The position numbers were made by a program, and so were the translations under genes. Positions 7,705-16,083 of a stretch of 28,076 nucleotides of DNA are shown here, in pieces; the first letter of the stretch is position 1, and the number at the start of each line of letters is the position of its first letter. The notes beneath the pieces were generated by a model. The model searched no databases, was not told the origin of the DNA, and worked only from the letters and a program-made list of their open reading frames with translations. Source of the stretch: DYTH01 sp964552725 (GTDB lineage: Bacteria > Desulfobacterota > Syntrophia > Syntrophales > UBA5619); NCBI GenBank assembly GCA_964552725.1, contig CAZKHU010000031.1, positions 1 to 28,076 of the forward strand. Direction: 5' to 3'.

Positions 7705-8310
7705 ATGAAACTAAACGGCGCTTTTGCTGTTATAAAAAACGGGGAGAAACTGGCACGACAACAGACCATCATTGCCGCCGCCGAACGGGCTTTTGCCGTC
7801 AAACCCTTCAACAAGGTCAGTATTCGCGACATCGCCCGGGAAGCAGGCATCTCCCATGCCGCCATTTACCGCTATTTTCCTGACCAGCAATCCCTTTTCA
7901 TCGAGGCTTTTTTGCGAGGCGCAAGCGAGATCATCGCCTTTCTGTCGGACATAGTCTCCCGGAGCGAAAGGGGCGATATCGATAAAGTTGCCGAAACCTA
8001 TCTTGATTATCTGCTGGAACACGACCAGTATTTCCGGATGATGACCCACTTCATGCTCGAAGGTTCGCTGACTGCAGAGATGATCGAAAAGCTCAACGCG
8101 GCCGAGCGCGGGATATTCGATCAGTTCGACGTCATGTTTCGCAAGATGAAAATGCCGGAGCCGGTAAGAAGACTATCCCACGCATTTTTTGCCGCCCTGC
8201 ACGGGGTACTGATTACCTTTAACAACTATCCGGGGCGCGATCAGGATGCGGTACGGGCCCATATAAAGAAAATCGCGAAAATCATTACGGAAAAATTCAT
8301 GAGGCAATAA
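7705..8310 (+). CDS. TetR/AcrR-family transcriptional regulator
   Basis: A 201-residue one-domain repressor type. The N-terminal helix-turn-helix spans about residues 22-68, with VSIRDIAREAGIS (38-50) and HAAIYRYFPDQQSLF (51-65), the TetR recognition pattern. The C-terminal ligand-binding part is all-helical and variable, so the effector cannot be named. It is the only plus-strand protein gene in the window. The ATG at 7705 is chosen because AGGAG lies 5 nt upstream and the HTH begins at the usual distance from it; the open frame extends further upstream across the intergenic promoters. It is convergent with nuoN, with only 14 bp between the stop codons. Given the flanking acyl-CoA dehydrogenases and kinase genes it may control one of these; the direct repeats upstream are the best candidate site. 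Confidence 0.9.
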   Translation: MKLNGAFAVIKNGEKLARQQTIIAAAERAFAVKPFNKVSIRDIAREAGISHAAIYRYFPDQQSLFIEAFLRGASEIIAFLSDIVSRSERGDIDKVAETYLDYLLEHDQYFRMMTHFMLEGSLTAEMIEKLNAAERGIFDQFDVMFRKMKMPEPVRRLSHAFFAALHGVLITFNNYPGRDQDAVRAHIKKIAKIITEKFMRQ

Positions 8311-8324
8311 GCGCCGGGCTGAAA

Positions 8325-9710
8325 CTACATAACCTGGCGGAAGATATCCAGGAAACCCAAGGGCAGCAGTCCCAGAACAATAATCAAGATGCTGAAAAGC
8401 CAGCAAAGCGCCTTTTCAGAAAATGCCAGCTTAAGGGGGATGTCATCCTTCGCCTCCCTTGAATAGCTGACACGAACGAGATTCAGATAATAGAAAACCG
8501 AGATGACTGTATTTACCGCGGCAATTATGACGATTCCCAGATAACCGGCCTTGAAAGCCGTTATGAAGAGAAAAAACTTGCCGGTAAAACCGCCGGTTGG
8601 CGGAATGCCTGCCAGCGAAAAAGCGGCAGCGGCCAAAGTGAACGCCATAAGCGGCGAGCGGCGGGCCAGCCCGCCCAGATCGGCAATCTTCAGGTTCTCG
8701 CCGTTTTTGGAAAGCAGCATCAGCACATAGAACAGGGCCAGATTCATCACCAGATAAACCGTTATATAATAGGCCACCGCGGCATTTCCCGCTTTATCGA
8801 ACGACAAAAGCCCCAGCATCAGATAGCCTGCATGGGCTATCCCTGAATAGGCAACAAGTCTTTTGATATCCTGCTGTACCAGTCCCGCCAGATTGCCAAG
8901 GGTCATCGAAAAAGCGGCCAGCGCCATCAGCAGCATGGCGAACTGCTCTATGGGCAGGCCCGCCAGCATGGTCAGTCTGATCAGGAGCGCGGCGGCGGCC
9001 ACCTTCGGCACGGTTGCAATAAACGCCGTCGTCGTATCAGACGCCCCTTCATAAATGTCCGGCGCCCAGAAATGGAGCGGAAACAGGGAAAGTTTGAAGA
9101 AAAAGGCGCTCATCGTCAGGATCAACCCCATGATGGCAAGCGGCCTGTCAATAAACGACGGCATCCTGACGACAATATCGGCAAGATAGGTAGAATGGGC
9201 CATCCCATAGAGATACCCCATTCCATAGAGCATGATTCCCGTGGAAATAGCGCCAAAAAACAAGTACTTGACGGCTGCTTCCAGATGAGCCGTCGTCTTG
9301 GTTCGACGCAACGGCACGATCGCATAAAGGCTGAAAGAGGATATCTCCAGACTGATCAAAATCGAGATCAGTTCAACGGAGCTTACAAGAACCGTGAGCC
9401 CCAGCGTGGAAAAGCCGAGGAACATAAAAAACTCCGGCATATTTTCCACTTCATCGTCTTTGTTGAACATGAAAATGACAAGGGTCAAGCCTGCGGTTAG
9501 AATTAACTTGAATATCTGCGAAAAGCCGTCGATCTGATAGGCGCCGGAAAAAAGGAGACCGCTTGAATTCAGTGAAAGCAGACAGACAGCCACTCCCCCG
9601 AGGGCAAGCACTCTCGATATGACAAAAAGTGATTTTCCCCGCACTCCCAACGACAGGAAAAGAAACAACACTGAGAAGGCAAGCATGTAAATTTCAGGCA
9701 GCAACATCAT
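8325..9710 (-). CDS. nuoN: NADH-quinone oxidoreductase subunit N
   Basis: A 461-residue antiporter-like membrane subunit of complex I, the one nearest the NuoA/H/J/K core in known structures. It has about 14 membrane helices. Proton-path residues are present: Glu122 in ISLEISSFSLY (TM5), Lys206 in FFFKLSLFPLHFWAPDIYEG (TM7) and Lys234 in the TM8 segment TVPKVAA. ALFYVLMLLS and GIPPTGGFTGKFFLF (TM12 Lys) follow. The length matches bacterial NuoN. It is the last gene of the nuo operon, 12 bp after nuoM, and ends 14 bp from the convergent TetR gene; only a weak hairpin without a T-run is seen there. Confidence 0.95.
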   Translation of the reverse strand: MMLLPEIYMLAFSVLFLFLSLGVRGKSLFVISRVLALGGVAVCLLSLNSSGLLFSGAYQIDGFSQIFKLILTAGLTLVIFMFNKDDEVENMPEFFMFLGFSTLGLTVLVSSVELISILISLEISSFSLYAIVPLRRTKTTAHLEAAVKYLFFGAISTGIMLYGMGYLYGMAHSTYLADIVVRMPSFIDRPLAIMGLILTMSAFFFKLSLFPLHFWAPDIYEGASDTTTAFIATVPKVAAAALLIRLTMLAGLPIEQFAMLLMALAAFSMTLGNLAGLVQQDIKRLVAYSGIAHAGYLMLGLLSFDKAGNAAVAYYITVYLVMNLALFYVLMLLSKNGENLKIADLGGLARRSPLMAFTLAAAAFSLAGIPPTGGFTGKFFLFITAFKAGYLGIVIIAAVNTVISVFYYLNLVRVSYSREAKDDIPLKLAFSEKALCWLFSILIIVLGLLPLGFLDIFRQVM

Positions 9711-9722
9711 TGGCTCAACCCC

Positions 9723-11207
9723 TTAATGGGAAACTTTATCGAGTTGCGTGGCAAGGTTCACCAGCGTGTATTCCATTACATTGACAAACGGACGCGGAAA
9801 AAGCCCCACCCAGAGGACAAAAATCGCCAGCGGGGTCATATAGATGATTTCCCGAATGCCCATGTCCTTGATGTCCCGCTTGTCTTCCCTGCCCCAGGCT
9901 ATCTGCTTCAACAGCTTCAGCATATAAGCGGCGGCCACGACCGCCCCGCCGATGGCGAAAAATCCGGCGACCTTGTTTGAGGCAAAGGTTCCGATCAGCA
10001 CGTACAACTCGCCGACAAAACTGTTCGTCCCCGGAAACGCGAACGAGGAGACGGCAAAAAGGCCAAAAAAGAACATATAGATCGGCATGATCTTCCCCAG
10101 CCCCGCATTGTCGTAAATCTGCCGGCTGTGGGTGCGTTCATAAACAATCCCGACCAGCAGGAAAAGTCCGCCGGTCGTTACCCCGTGGTTGAGCATCTGG
10201 AAGAGCGCTCCAACAAAACCGTATATCGAAAAGGTAAAGATGCCGAGGATGACGAACCCCATGTGCGCAACGCTTGAATAGGCGACCAACTTCTTCATGT
10301 CTGTCTGACTGAGGCAGACGAACCCTCCATAAATAATGCCGATCAGCGACAAAACGATCATCAGCGGGGCAAAGTAAAAGCTTGCCTGCGGCACGATCGG
10401 CAAACAAAAACGCATGAAACCGTAAGTTCCCATCTTCAGGAGGATACTGGCAAGAAAAACGCTGCCGACGGTCGGGGCCTCGGTGTGGGCAGCCGGCAGC
10501 CATGTATGAAACGGAAACATCGGCACCTTGATTGCAAAGGCAATGCCGAAGGCCAGAAACACCCAGAACTGAAACTGAAAGCTGTAATCCCTGAACATCG
10601 CCTCGGGAATGCTGAAGCTGCCGTTCACCAGATAAATGGCAATAATTGCAACGAGCAGGAAAACGCTGCCGAACAGCGTATAGATAAAGAACTTCAGCGA
10701 CGCGTAATCCTTGTTGGGTCCTCCCCAGATCGCAATGAGCAGATACATCGGAATCAGCATCGCTTCCCAGAAAAAATAGAAAAGGATGAAATCCAGAGAG
10801 CAGAAAACGCCAATCAGCGCCGTCTCCATAACCAGAATCGCGATCATGAACTCCTTGACCCGCACTTGAATCGCCTTCCAGGAGGAGAGCACGGCAATCG
10901 GGGAGATGATTGTCGTCAGCATTACCAGCATAATCGAAATGCCGTCAATCCCCAGCGTGTAATTGATGTTATAGGCCGCGATCCAGGAGATATTTTCCCC
11001 GAACTGGAAAATCGGCGTTTTGATGTCAAAATTGGCAAATAGAAATGCAGAGGCCGCAAGCGTCAAAAGTGCAGTAATCAAAGAGGTGATTTTTATCATT
11101 CTGTCGCTGCTCATAAAAAGGATGAACAGCACTCCCAGAAGCGGCAGAAAAATGGTGGTCGAGAGCGCCGGAAATCCAAACGGATTCATTGTCAGGTATG
11201 GCAACAT
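9723..11207 (-). CDS. nuoM: NADH-quinone oxidoreductase subunit M
   Basis: A 494-residue antiporter-like subunit that forms the middle proton channel of complex I. Key residues are visible: Glu148 in FFWEAMLIPMYLL (TM5), Lys227 in AFAIKVPMFPFHTWLPAAH (TM7) and Lys258 in ILLKMGTYGFMRF (TM8). The HTEAPTVGSVFLA stretch is diagnostic of NuoM rather than NuoL or MrpD. Length and about 14 helices are standard. The ATG is preceded by AAGGAAGAG. It lies between nuoL and nuoN in the classic order. Unlike the neighbouring L and D-like genes it looks entirely canonical. Confidence 0.95.
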   Translation of the reverse strand: MLPYLTMNPFGFPALSTTIFLPLLGVLFILFMSSDRMIKITSLITALLTLAASAFLFANFDIKTPIFQFGENISWIAAYNINYTLGIDGISIMLVMLTTIISPIAVLSSWKAIQVRVKEFMIAILVMETALIGVFCSLDFILFYFFWEAMLIPMYLLIAIWGGPNKDYASLKFFIYTLFGSVFLLVAIIAIYLVNGSFSIPEAMFRDYSFQFQFWVFLAFGIAFAIKVPMFPFHTWLPAAHTEAPTVGSVFLASILLKMGTYGFMRFCLPIVPQASFYFAPLMIVLSLIGIIYGGFVCLSQTDMKKLVAYSSVAHMGFVILGIFTFSIYGFVGALFQMLNHGVTTGGLFLLVGIVYERTHSRQIYDNAGLGKIMPIYMFFFGLFAVSSFAFPGTNSFVGELYVLIGTFASNKVAGFFAIGGAVVAAAYMLKLLKQIAWGREDKRDIKDMGIREIIYMTPLAIFVLWVGLFPRPFVNVMEYTLVNLATQLDKVSH

Positions 11208-11259
11208 AATTTCTCTTCCTTAAAACAGCATCTTATTAAAAAACACAGCGGCCTTTATT

Positions 11260-13017
11260 CTATAAAACGGCCCAGAGAATCGCAAAAAACAGCAAAAGGG
11301 AAAGGCCAATGTAGGTCTGCACCCTGCCGGTCTGGAGTTTCTTAACAAGGGAACCAATCCCCATGACGGAGTAGGCCGTGCCGTCCACTGCTCCGTCGAT
11401 GGCCTTTTGATCAAAGGTGTAAGACAAGGCGGCCGTGCCGAAAAGGAACCTCAGCCCCAGTGTGCGGTAAAGCTCGCCCCAGAAGGAATCGATGGGGGCG
11501 ATTACCTTTTCGTCAAACTTCATGAAAAGGAGCGTAGCCTTGCGATAAAAATAATCGATATCGAGGTTAAGCTTGGCGTCAGGGGAAAGCTTCTTCACCA
11601 GCAGATAGAAAACAAGACCGGTAAAGGAGAGAATCTGCATCATCTCGGAAAGATGGGAGGCGTTGTACGGGTTGAAGTCGGCAGGAAACGGCAGCAGCTT
11701 ATAAAACGTCTGCGGAAAAGTGCCGATAAGAAAGCACAAAAGGGAGGTGAGCCCCATCGCCCAGAGCATGTTGGCCGGGGGCTCGTGGGCAGCCTGGTGG
11801 TTTCCTGATTCCTTCCCGAAAAAGGTGAAATAGGTGACCTTCAGCCCCACCGAGAGGAATGTTCCGATCCCGGCAAGATTAAGCAGCAGCACCAGCCAGA
11901 TTCTGCCCTCGTGATGAGCCGCGGCGATAATCATCGATTTGCTGACAAAACCGCTGAAAAAGGGGAACCCGGAAATCGAGATCGCGCCGATGACGTAAAA
12001 TAACATCGTAAGAGGCATGTACTTGTACATACCCCCAAGCTGGGTCATTTTTGAGGTTCCCGTCATGTAGAGAACCGCCCCCGCCCCCATGAAGAGAAGC
12101 GCCTTATAAAGGATATGGGCAAAGGCGTGAGCAGCCGCGCCGTTTACCGCCAGCATCGTTCCAATGCCCACGCCGGCCACCATGTACCCGACCTGGCTTA
12201 TGATATGGTAAGCCAGGACGCGCCGGATGTCGTTTTCGATGATCGCGTAAATAACGCCGAACACCGTCATTGCCGTTCCCAGAATGGCGAGAATCTCAAA
12301 GCCGGAAAATCCCCGGGCAAGGACATAAACTGCCGTTTTGGTCGTAAAGGCGCACAGAAACACCGCCCCTTCGACGCTTGCCTCCGGATAGGCGTCCGGC
12401 AGCCAGGCATGCAGCGGAATCACGGCGGCATTGAGGGCAAATCCGGCAAGGATCAGATACTCCGGCCAGGAAGCGCCGGAGGGGGAGATGGCGTTAAAGG
12501 CAAAGCTCCCGGTTTTTGCGTAGTAAAACATCATCCCCGCGAAAAGGAGCAGGCCCCCGAAGACGTGGAAGAGCAGATAACGATAGCCGGCGGCAACCGA
12601 TTGCGGACGTTTTCCATACCAGATTAAAAAGACGGAGGAAAAGGCCATCGTCTCCCAGAAGATGAAAAGCGTCAGGTAGTCGCCGGCAAAGACCGCGCCA
12701 AGCGAACCGCCCACATAATAGAACCCCGCGATATGATGACCATCTTCGTTTCTGTGCAGGGCGTAAAGCGCGCCGAGAAAGGACATGATCACAAACACCC
12801 AGGCAAATACCATGCTGAGTTTGTCAACCCTGCCGAAGAGACCGCGAACGCCGAGAAAATTGTACGCCCCGTAGTTTCCGTAATTTGTCAGGGCAACGGC
12901 TATTATTGCCGCAAAGGGGATTAAAAGAATAAAGGCCTTTTTGAGCTTGCCCCGGAGAAACGGCAAAAACAGGGCCCCAATAAAATAAAATATTGCCGGA
13001 TGAATCCAGTTATTCAT
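11260..13017 (-). CDS. nuoL: NuoL-like large antiporter subunit of the nuo operon
   Basis: A 585-residue membrane protein in the nuoL position. The core has Glu122 (FIFWETMAF, TM5), Lys227 (FTTKTAVYVLARG, TM8), Lys305 (HILYKALLFMGAG) and Lys360 (FVSKSMII). At the TM7 position where canonical NuoL has Lys (GKSAQLPL) it has Asn196 (ALNAAVIPLHAWLPDAY). The tail KKLQTGRVQTYIG (559-571) plus a last helix matches the end of NuoL, which carries the lateral helix and its anchor. The core is far closer to the paralogue at 19672-21393 than to textbook NuoL. The start at 13017 is chosen for its AGAGGA box; a reading frame open further upstream has no such support. The gene overlaps the small membrane protein gene by 8 bp, implying coupled translation. 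Confidence 0.88.
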   Translation of the reverse strand: MNNWIHPAIFYFIGALFLPFLRGKLKKAFILLIPFAAIIAVALTNYGNYGAYNFLGVRGLFGRVDKLSMVFAWVFVIMSFLGALYALHRNEDGHHIAGFYYVGGSLGAVFAGDYLTLFIFWETMAFSSVFLIWYGKRPQSVAAGYRYLLFHVFGGLLLFAGMMFYYAKTGSFAFNAISPSGASWPEYLILAGFALNAAVIPLHAWLPDAYPEASVEGAVFLCAFTTKTAVYVLARGFSGFEILAILGTAMTVFGVIYAIIENDIRRVLAYHIISQVGYMVAGVGIGTMLAVNGAAAHAFAHILYKALLFMGAGAVLYMTGTSKMTQLGGMYKYMPLTMLFYVIGAISISGFPFFSGFVSKSMIIAAAHHEGRIWLVLLLNLAGIGTFLSVGLKVTYFTFFGKESGNHQAAHEPPANMLWAMGLTSLLCFLIGTFPQTFYKLLPFPADFNPYNASHLSEMMQILSFTGLVFYLLVKKLSPDAKLNLDIDYFYRKATLLFMKFDEKVIAPIDSFWGELYRTLGLRFLFGTAALSYTFDQKAIDGAVDGTAYSVMGIGSLVKKLQTGRVQTYIGLSLLLFFAILWAVL

Positions 13018-13258
13018 AAAAATCCTCTTTTTTACCAAGAATCGTATGGGCCAGTCCCTTGCTGAAACGGACCAGCAGATAACCACCGATTATTGTGAAC
13101 AAGGTCCAGAAGGCCGGAATCTTGTCGATAAAGTAATGGGCTTCCTCCCTCGGTAAAAGCACATCGAGAACAACCAGCAACAGCAGAAATCCGAAAAACA
13201 ATTTCTTCAGGAGTTCTGCTCTTGCCAGTAAATACTCTATTATTTTAAGTATCTTCAT
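13010..13258 (-). CDS. Small two-helix membrane protein of the nuo-embedded triplet
   Basis: An 82-residue protein with a hydrophobic helix (about 19-36), a short loop containing PREEAHYFIDKIP, a second helix (about 48-66) and a polar C-terminus ending KKEDFYE. I do not recognise a named family. It is clearly related in position and motif to the 72-residue protein at 21383-21601: both share EExH, IPxF, LF, FSK and a KxED(F/Y)Y end. ATG 13258 has GAGG 6 nt upstream; an in-frame ATG at 13270 is possible but its box is too close. Lying between a D-like and a large antiporter subunit and overlapping the latter, it is probably a structural subunit of the complex. Confidence 0.8.
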   Translation of the reverse strand: MKILKIIEYLLARAELLKKLFFGFLLLLVVLDVLLPREEAHYFIDKIPAFWTLFTIIGGYLLVRFSKGLAHTILGKKEDFYE

Positions 13259-13334
13259 AAAATGCCTCATGTACCTTCGAGAATGACAATCTTTTTAAAA
13301 ATTCTGCACGCTGACAATGCCCTTTTGCGCAAGG

Positions 13335-14804
13335 TTAAAACAAATTGCCGATAAGCTTGATAAAAAAATCCGGATAAAACCCCAGCAGAACCGAAATCAG
13401 CGCTGTCAGCACGAGCGGCACTACCATCGTCAGGGGCGCTTCCTTGATGTCCGAGGCACTCCAGTTCTGCTTTTTCCCCTGAAAAAAAGCCTTAATGGTA
13501 ATCGGTATAAAATATCCGGCGTTCAAGAGGCTGCTCACCATCAAAATGACAACGATGGGGATGCTGTTTATCTCCAGCGCCCCGTTGAGCAGGTACCATT
13601 TTGTGACAAATCCGGCTACCGGCGGCACGCCGATCATGCTGAGCGAGGCAATGGCGAAGGCGCCCATCGTAAACGGCATGGCATATCCTATTCCTGCCAT
13701 ATCGCTGATCTTTCTTTTATTCGTGGCGACAAAGATTGCGCCGGCGCAGAAAAAGAGGGTAATCTTGCTGAATCCGTGGTTGACAATGTGGATAATGCCG
13801 CCCAGAACGCCGGTGTTGTCGAGAAGCGCTACCCCGAGGATAATGTACGACAACTGGCTTACTGTAGAATAGGCGAGCCTCGCCTTGAGGTCGTCTTTGG
13901 TCAGGGCGATAATGGATGCCGCCAGGATCGTAAACGAGACTACGTAAGCGGTTACAATTCCAATCCCCAGATCGTTGAGAATCTTCGTTCCGAAGGTGGA
14001 AAGCATGACCCGGGAAATGCAGAACACCCCGGCCTTCACAACGGCTACCGCATGCAAAAGGGCGCTGACCGGCGTCGGGGCAACCATCGCGGAGGGGAGC
14101 CAGTTGTGCAAAGGCATGATCGCCGCCTTGGCAAAACCGGCGATAAAGAGGATATACGTCACGGTAATCCAGATGCTGTCAGAACCGGCGGGAAATATCC
14201 CCGTGTGGATGTTGTCGGCAAAATCGAGCGTGCCGGTCATCAGATAGGTGAGAATAACGGCCGGCAGCAGAAAACCCTTGGACGTTCCGACGAGATAGAC
14301 AAGATATTTTTTGGCCCCGGCATAGCCCTCCGCGTCCTGATGATGGGCCACGAGCGGATAGGTAAAGAGGCTTATGACTTCATAAAAGAGATAGAGGGTA
14401 AAAAGACCGCCTGCATAAGATACCCCCTGGGCGCCGAGGATTGCCGCGGCAAAGCATGTGTAATAACGGGTCTGGGCATGTTCCTTCAAGGTGCGCATGT
14501 AGCCGATGTTATAAATGGAGGCAAATATCCAGAGAAACGAGGAGATGATGCCGAAAATAAGCGAAAGCGCGTCAACCCGGAAATTCAGCGAAATGCCGGG
14601 CGCAATGGCCGAAAGGGTGTAGGTTATCACCCCGCCGTTCCAGACGGCAGGAACCATTCCCATAACGGCCGCAAAGGTCAGAATTGCCCCGGCGATAGAC
14701 CAGAACTCCCTGATATTCGGTGTCTTGCGGTAAACCATTATCAGAATGGCGGAGGCAAAAACAATGCCGATCGGCAAAAGCGGTAATGCGCTATCGATAA
14801 CCAT
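13335..14804 (-). CDS. Additional MrpD/NuoN-like antiporter subunit inserted in the nuo operon
   Basis: A 489-residue proton-antiporter-type membrane protein between nuoK and nuoL, a position that holds no gene in standard nuo operons. Pump residues are intact: Glu142 (LYLFYEVISLFTYP), Lys226 (GFAKAAIMPLHNWLPSAM), His251 and Lys257 (LLHAVAVVKAG), and a TM12 Lys in GFVTKWYLLNG. It is a close paralogue of the protein at 21598-23100 (shared REFW, PGISL, SIYxIGYxRxLxEHxQTRY, APTPVSALLHAVAVVK) and less like MrpD at 23114. It should act as a fourth antiporter-like channel beside L, M and N, or pair specifically with the L-like protein. nuoK ends 4 bp upstream; about 76 bp separates it from the small gene downstream. 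Confidence 0.88.
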   Translation of the reverse strand: MVIDSALPLLPIGIVFASAILIMVYRKTPNIREFWSIAGAILTFAAVMGMVPAVWNGGVITYTLSAIAPGISLNFRVDALSLIFGIISSFLWIFASIYNIGYMRTLKEHAQTRYYTCFAAAILGAQGVSYAGGLFTLYLFYEVISLFTYPLVAHHQDAEGYAGAKKYLVYLVGTSKGFLLPAVILTYLMTGTLDFADNIHTGIFPAGSDSIWITVTYILFIAGFAKAAIMPLHNWLPSAMVAPTPVSALLHAVAVVKAGVFCISRVMLSTFGTKILNDLGIGIVTAYVVSFTILAASIIALTKDDLKARLAYSTVSQLSYIILGVALLDNTGVLGGIIHIVNHGFSKITLFFCAGAIFVATNKRKISDMAGIGYAMPFTMGAFAIASLSMIGVPPVAGFVTKWYLLNGALEINSIPIVVILMVSSLLNAGYFIPITIKAFFQGKKQNWSASDIKEAPLTMVVPLVLTALISVLLGFYPDFFIKLIGNLF

Positions 14805-14807
14805 AGG

Positions 14808-15131
14808 TCAGTACTTCAGCTCCTTCATATCCCCACTCTCGATGTGCTTGTATCGTTTGGCAATGATGATGATTATGCTCAGCGCAATAGCCGATTCCGC
14901 GGCGGCTATCCCCATTATAATAAGCGTAAAAGCCAGTCCGTAGGGGTTTTCCGGAGAAATGAAACGGTTGATTGCGACCAGATTCAACCCGGCGCCGTTC
15001 ATGATGAGCTCCACCGAGACCAGCATCCCGATCAGCGTTCGTCGGTAAACAAGGCCGGCAATCCCGCAGAACAGCATAAAAACGGCGACAAACAGGTAGA
15101 TGTTGGAGTCGTTGTAAAGCAAATCGCTCAT
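14808..15131 (-). CDS. nuoK: NADH-quinone oxidoreductase subunit K
   Basis: A 107-residue three-helix subunit of the complex I membrane core, homologous to MrpC. It retains both conserved membrane glutamates, in VSVELIMNGAGLN (TM2) and GIAAAESAIALSI (TM3), which take part in the proton-transfer axis. Length is standard. Its ATG overlaps the nuoJ stop by 4 bp, and the surplus D-like subunit starts 4 bp after its stop, so the insertion point of the extra triplet is exactly downstream of nuoK. Confidence 0.95.
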   Translation of the reverse strand: MSDLLYNDSNIYLFVAVFMLFCGIAGLVYRRTLIGMLVSVELIMNGAGLNLVAINRFISPENPYGLAFTLIIMGIAAAESAIALSIIIIIAKRYKHIESGDMKELKY

Positions 15132-15631
15132 TTGTCACCCCGCGAATTAATGGAGAGCATGACCGCCCCGATAATGGCAACGACCAGCAAAAGCGATATC
15201 AATTCAAAAGGCAGGATAAGCTGATCGGTAAGCAATCGACCAATATCCTTTGTCGTCATCGTGAAATTGGGCGCCGCTCCTTGCGGAAGATTGGCCAAGA
15301 CGAACCGGATAAACATGAAAACCGAAACCAAGGCGATGACAAGCGCAGAAAGCAATTTTCCGACAGCCTTGAAATCGTGAGATTTCCTGGAATATTGTCC
15401 CAGCAGCATAATTGCAAAGGCAATCAGAATGGAGATTGCCCCGACATAAATCAGAATCTGCATCATCGCCAGAAAGGCGCTGTTGAGATAGACGTACAGC
15501 CCGGCCACGCCGAACATGGCGGCAATCAGACCCAGCAATGCATAGACGATGGAACTTGCAAAGACGGCCGTCAAGGCCCCTGCCATCGTCACCGCGACGG
15601 CGAAAAGGAATATGCTCTCCCCAATGCTCAT
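15128..15631 (-). CDS. nuoJ: NADH-quinone oxidoreductase subunit J
   Basis: A 167-residue, five-helix core membrane subunit. The TM3 signature is clear: LYVYLNSAFLAMMQILIYVG (about 45-64), followed by AISILIAFAIMLLG. TM3 of NuoJ contains the pi-bulge that switches during turnover. Starts and stops overlap nuoI and nuoK by 4 bp each, typical of translational coupling. Nothing unusual was seen. Confidence 0.95.
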   Translation of the reverse strand: MSIGESIFLFAVAVTMAGALTAVFASSIVYALLGLIAAMFGVAGLYVYLNSAFLAMMQILIYVGAISILIAFAIMLLGQYSRKSHDFKAVGKLLSALVIALVSVFMFIRFVLANLPQGAAPNFTMTTKDIGRLLTDQLILPFELISLLLVVAIIGAVMLSINSRGDK

Positions 15632-16083
15632 GATGCCTTTTTCCTTTTATCGAATTCCTTCACCAGATCGAAATAGAAATCTGCTCTCTTGAACCCCGCG
15701 ATATTGAAATCGCCTGAAAAACCGAGGGCCTTCGACGGGCAGCTCTCAACACAGATTCCGCACTGGCTGCAGGTTGTAAAATCAAGCATATACACAGTTG
15801 CCCTTTTGCGTTTCTCCCCTTCCCTTTTCTCCCCATCCACCTTTTTTATCGATCCCGAGGGACAGTTGCGGACGCAGATCCCACAGGCGATGCACATATT
15901 TTCCAGCGGGTTTTCAGGACTGGCAAGGAGCTTTATATGACCGCGAAACCGGGGCGTGATCTCCAGCAACTCCCGCGGATATTGAGAGGTAACCACCGGC
16001 TGAAAGAACGATCTTATCGTAACTCCCATACCCGCGGCAAGCGAGGCCGCGCCTTTTAGAAAAGAAGCAGGCGTTACCGTCAT
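15628..16083 (-). CDS. nuoI: NADH-quinone oxidoreductase subunit I (2[4Fe-4S] ferredoxin-like)
   Basis: A 151-residue peripheral iron-sulfur subunit carrying clusters N6a and N6b. Two CxxCxxCxxxCP motifs are visible: CIACGICVRNCP (Cys 64, 67, 70, 74) and CSQCGICVESCP (Cys 105, 108, 111, 115). It relays electrons to NuoB. A basic loop rich in Lys, Arg and Glu (about 83-94) separates the two motifs. With NuoE, F and G absent, NuoI is the outermost redox subunit encoded here and therefore the likely docking point for a ferredoxin-like donor, as in other NuoEFG-less complexes. It overlaps nuoH and nuoJ by 4 bp each. Confidence 0.95.
   Translation of the reverse strand: MTVTPASFLKGAASLAAGMGVTIRSFFQPVVTSQYPRELLEITPRFRGHIKLLASPENPLENMCIACGICVRNCPSGSIKKVDGEKREGEKRKRATVYMLDFTTCSQCGICVESCPSKALGFSGDFNIAGFKRADFYFDLVKEFDKRKKAS

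Noticed and set aside
8311..8340. Hairpin (CGCCGGG / CCTGGCG) between nuoN and the TetR gene as a bidirectional terminator
   Set aside because: It has short arms, an imperfect match, overlap with the nuoN end and no T-run on either side.
13018..13086. An N-terminal extension of 23 residues on the NuoL-like protein
   Set aside because: It would overlap the small gene, has no ribosome binding site and does not resemble antiporter N-termini. ATG 13017 has a good box.
13317..14786. A 489-codon open frame on the plus strand opposite the D-like antiporter gene
   Set aside because: It mirrors a membrane-protein gene with clear motifs, its translation is highly charged and low in hydrophobic residues, and it has no recognisable domain. 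It is an antisense shadow of biased codons.
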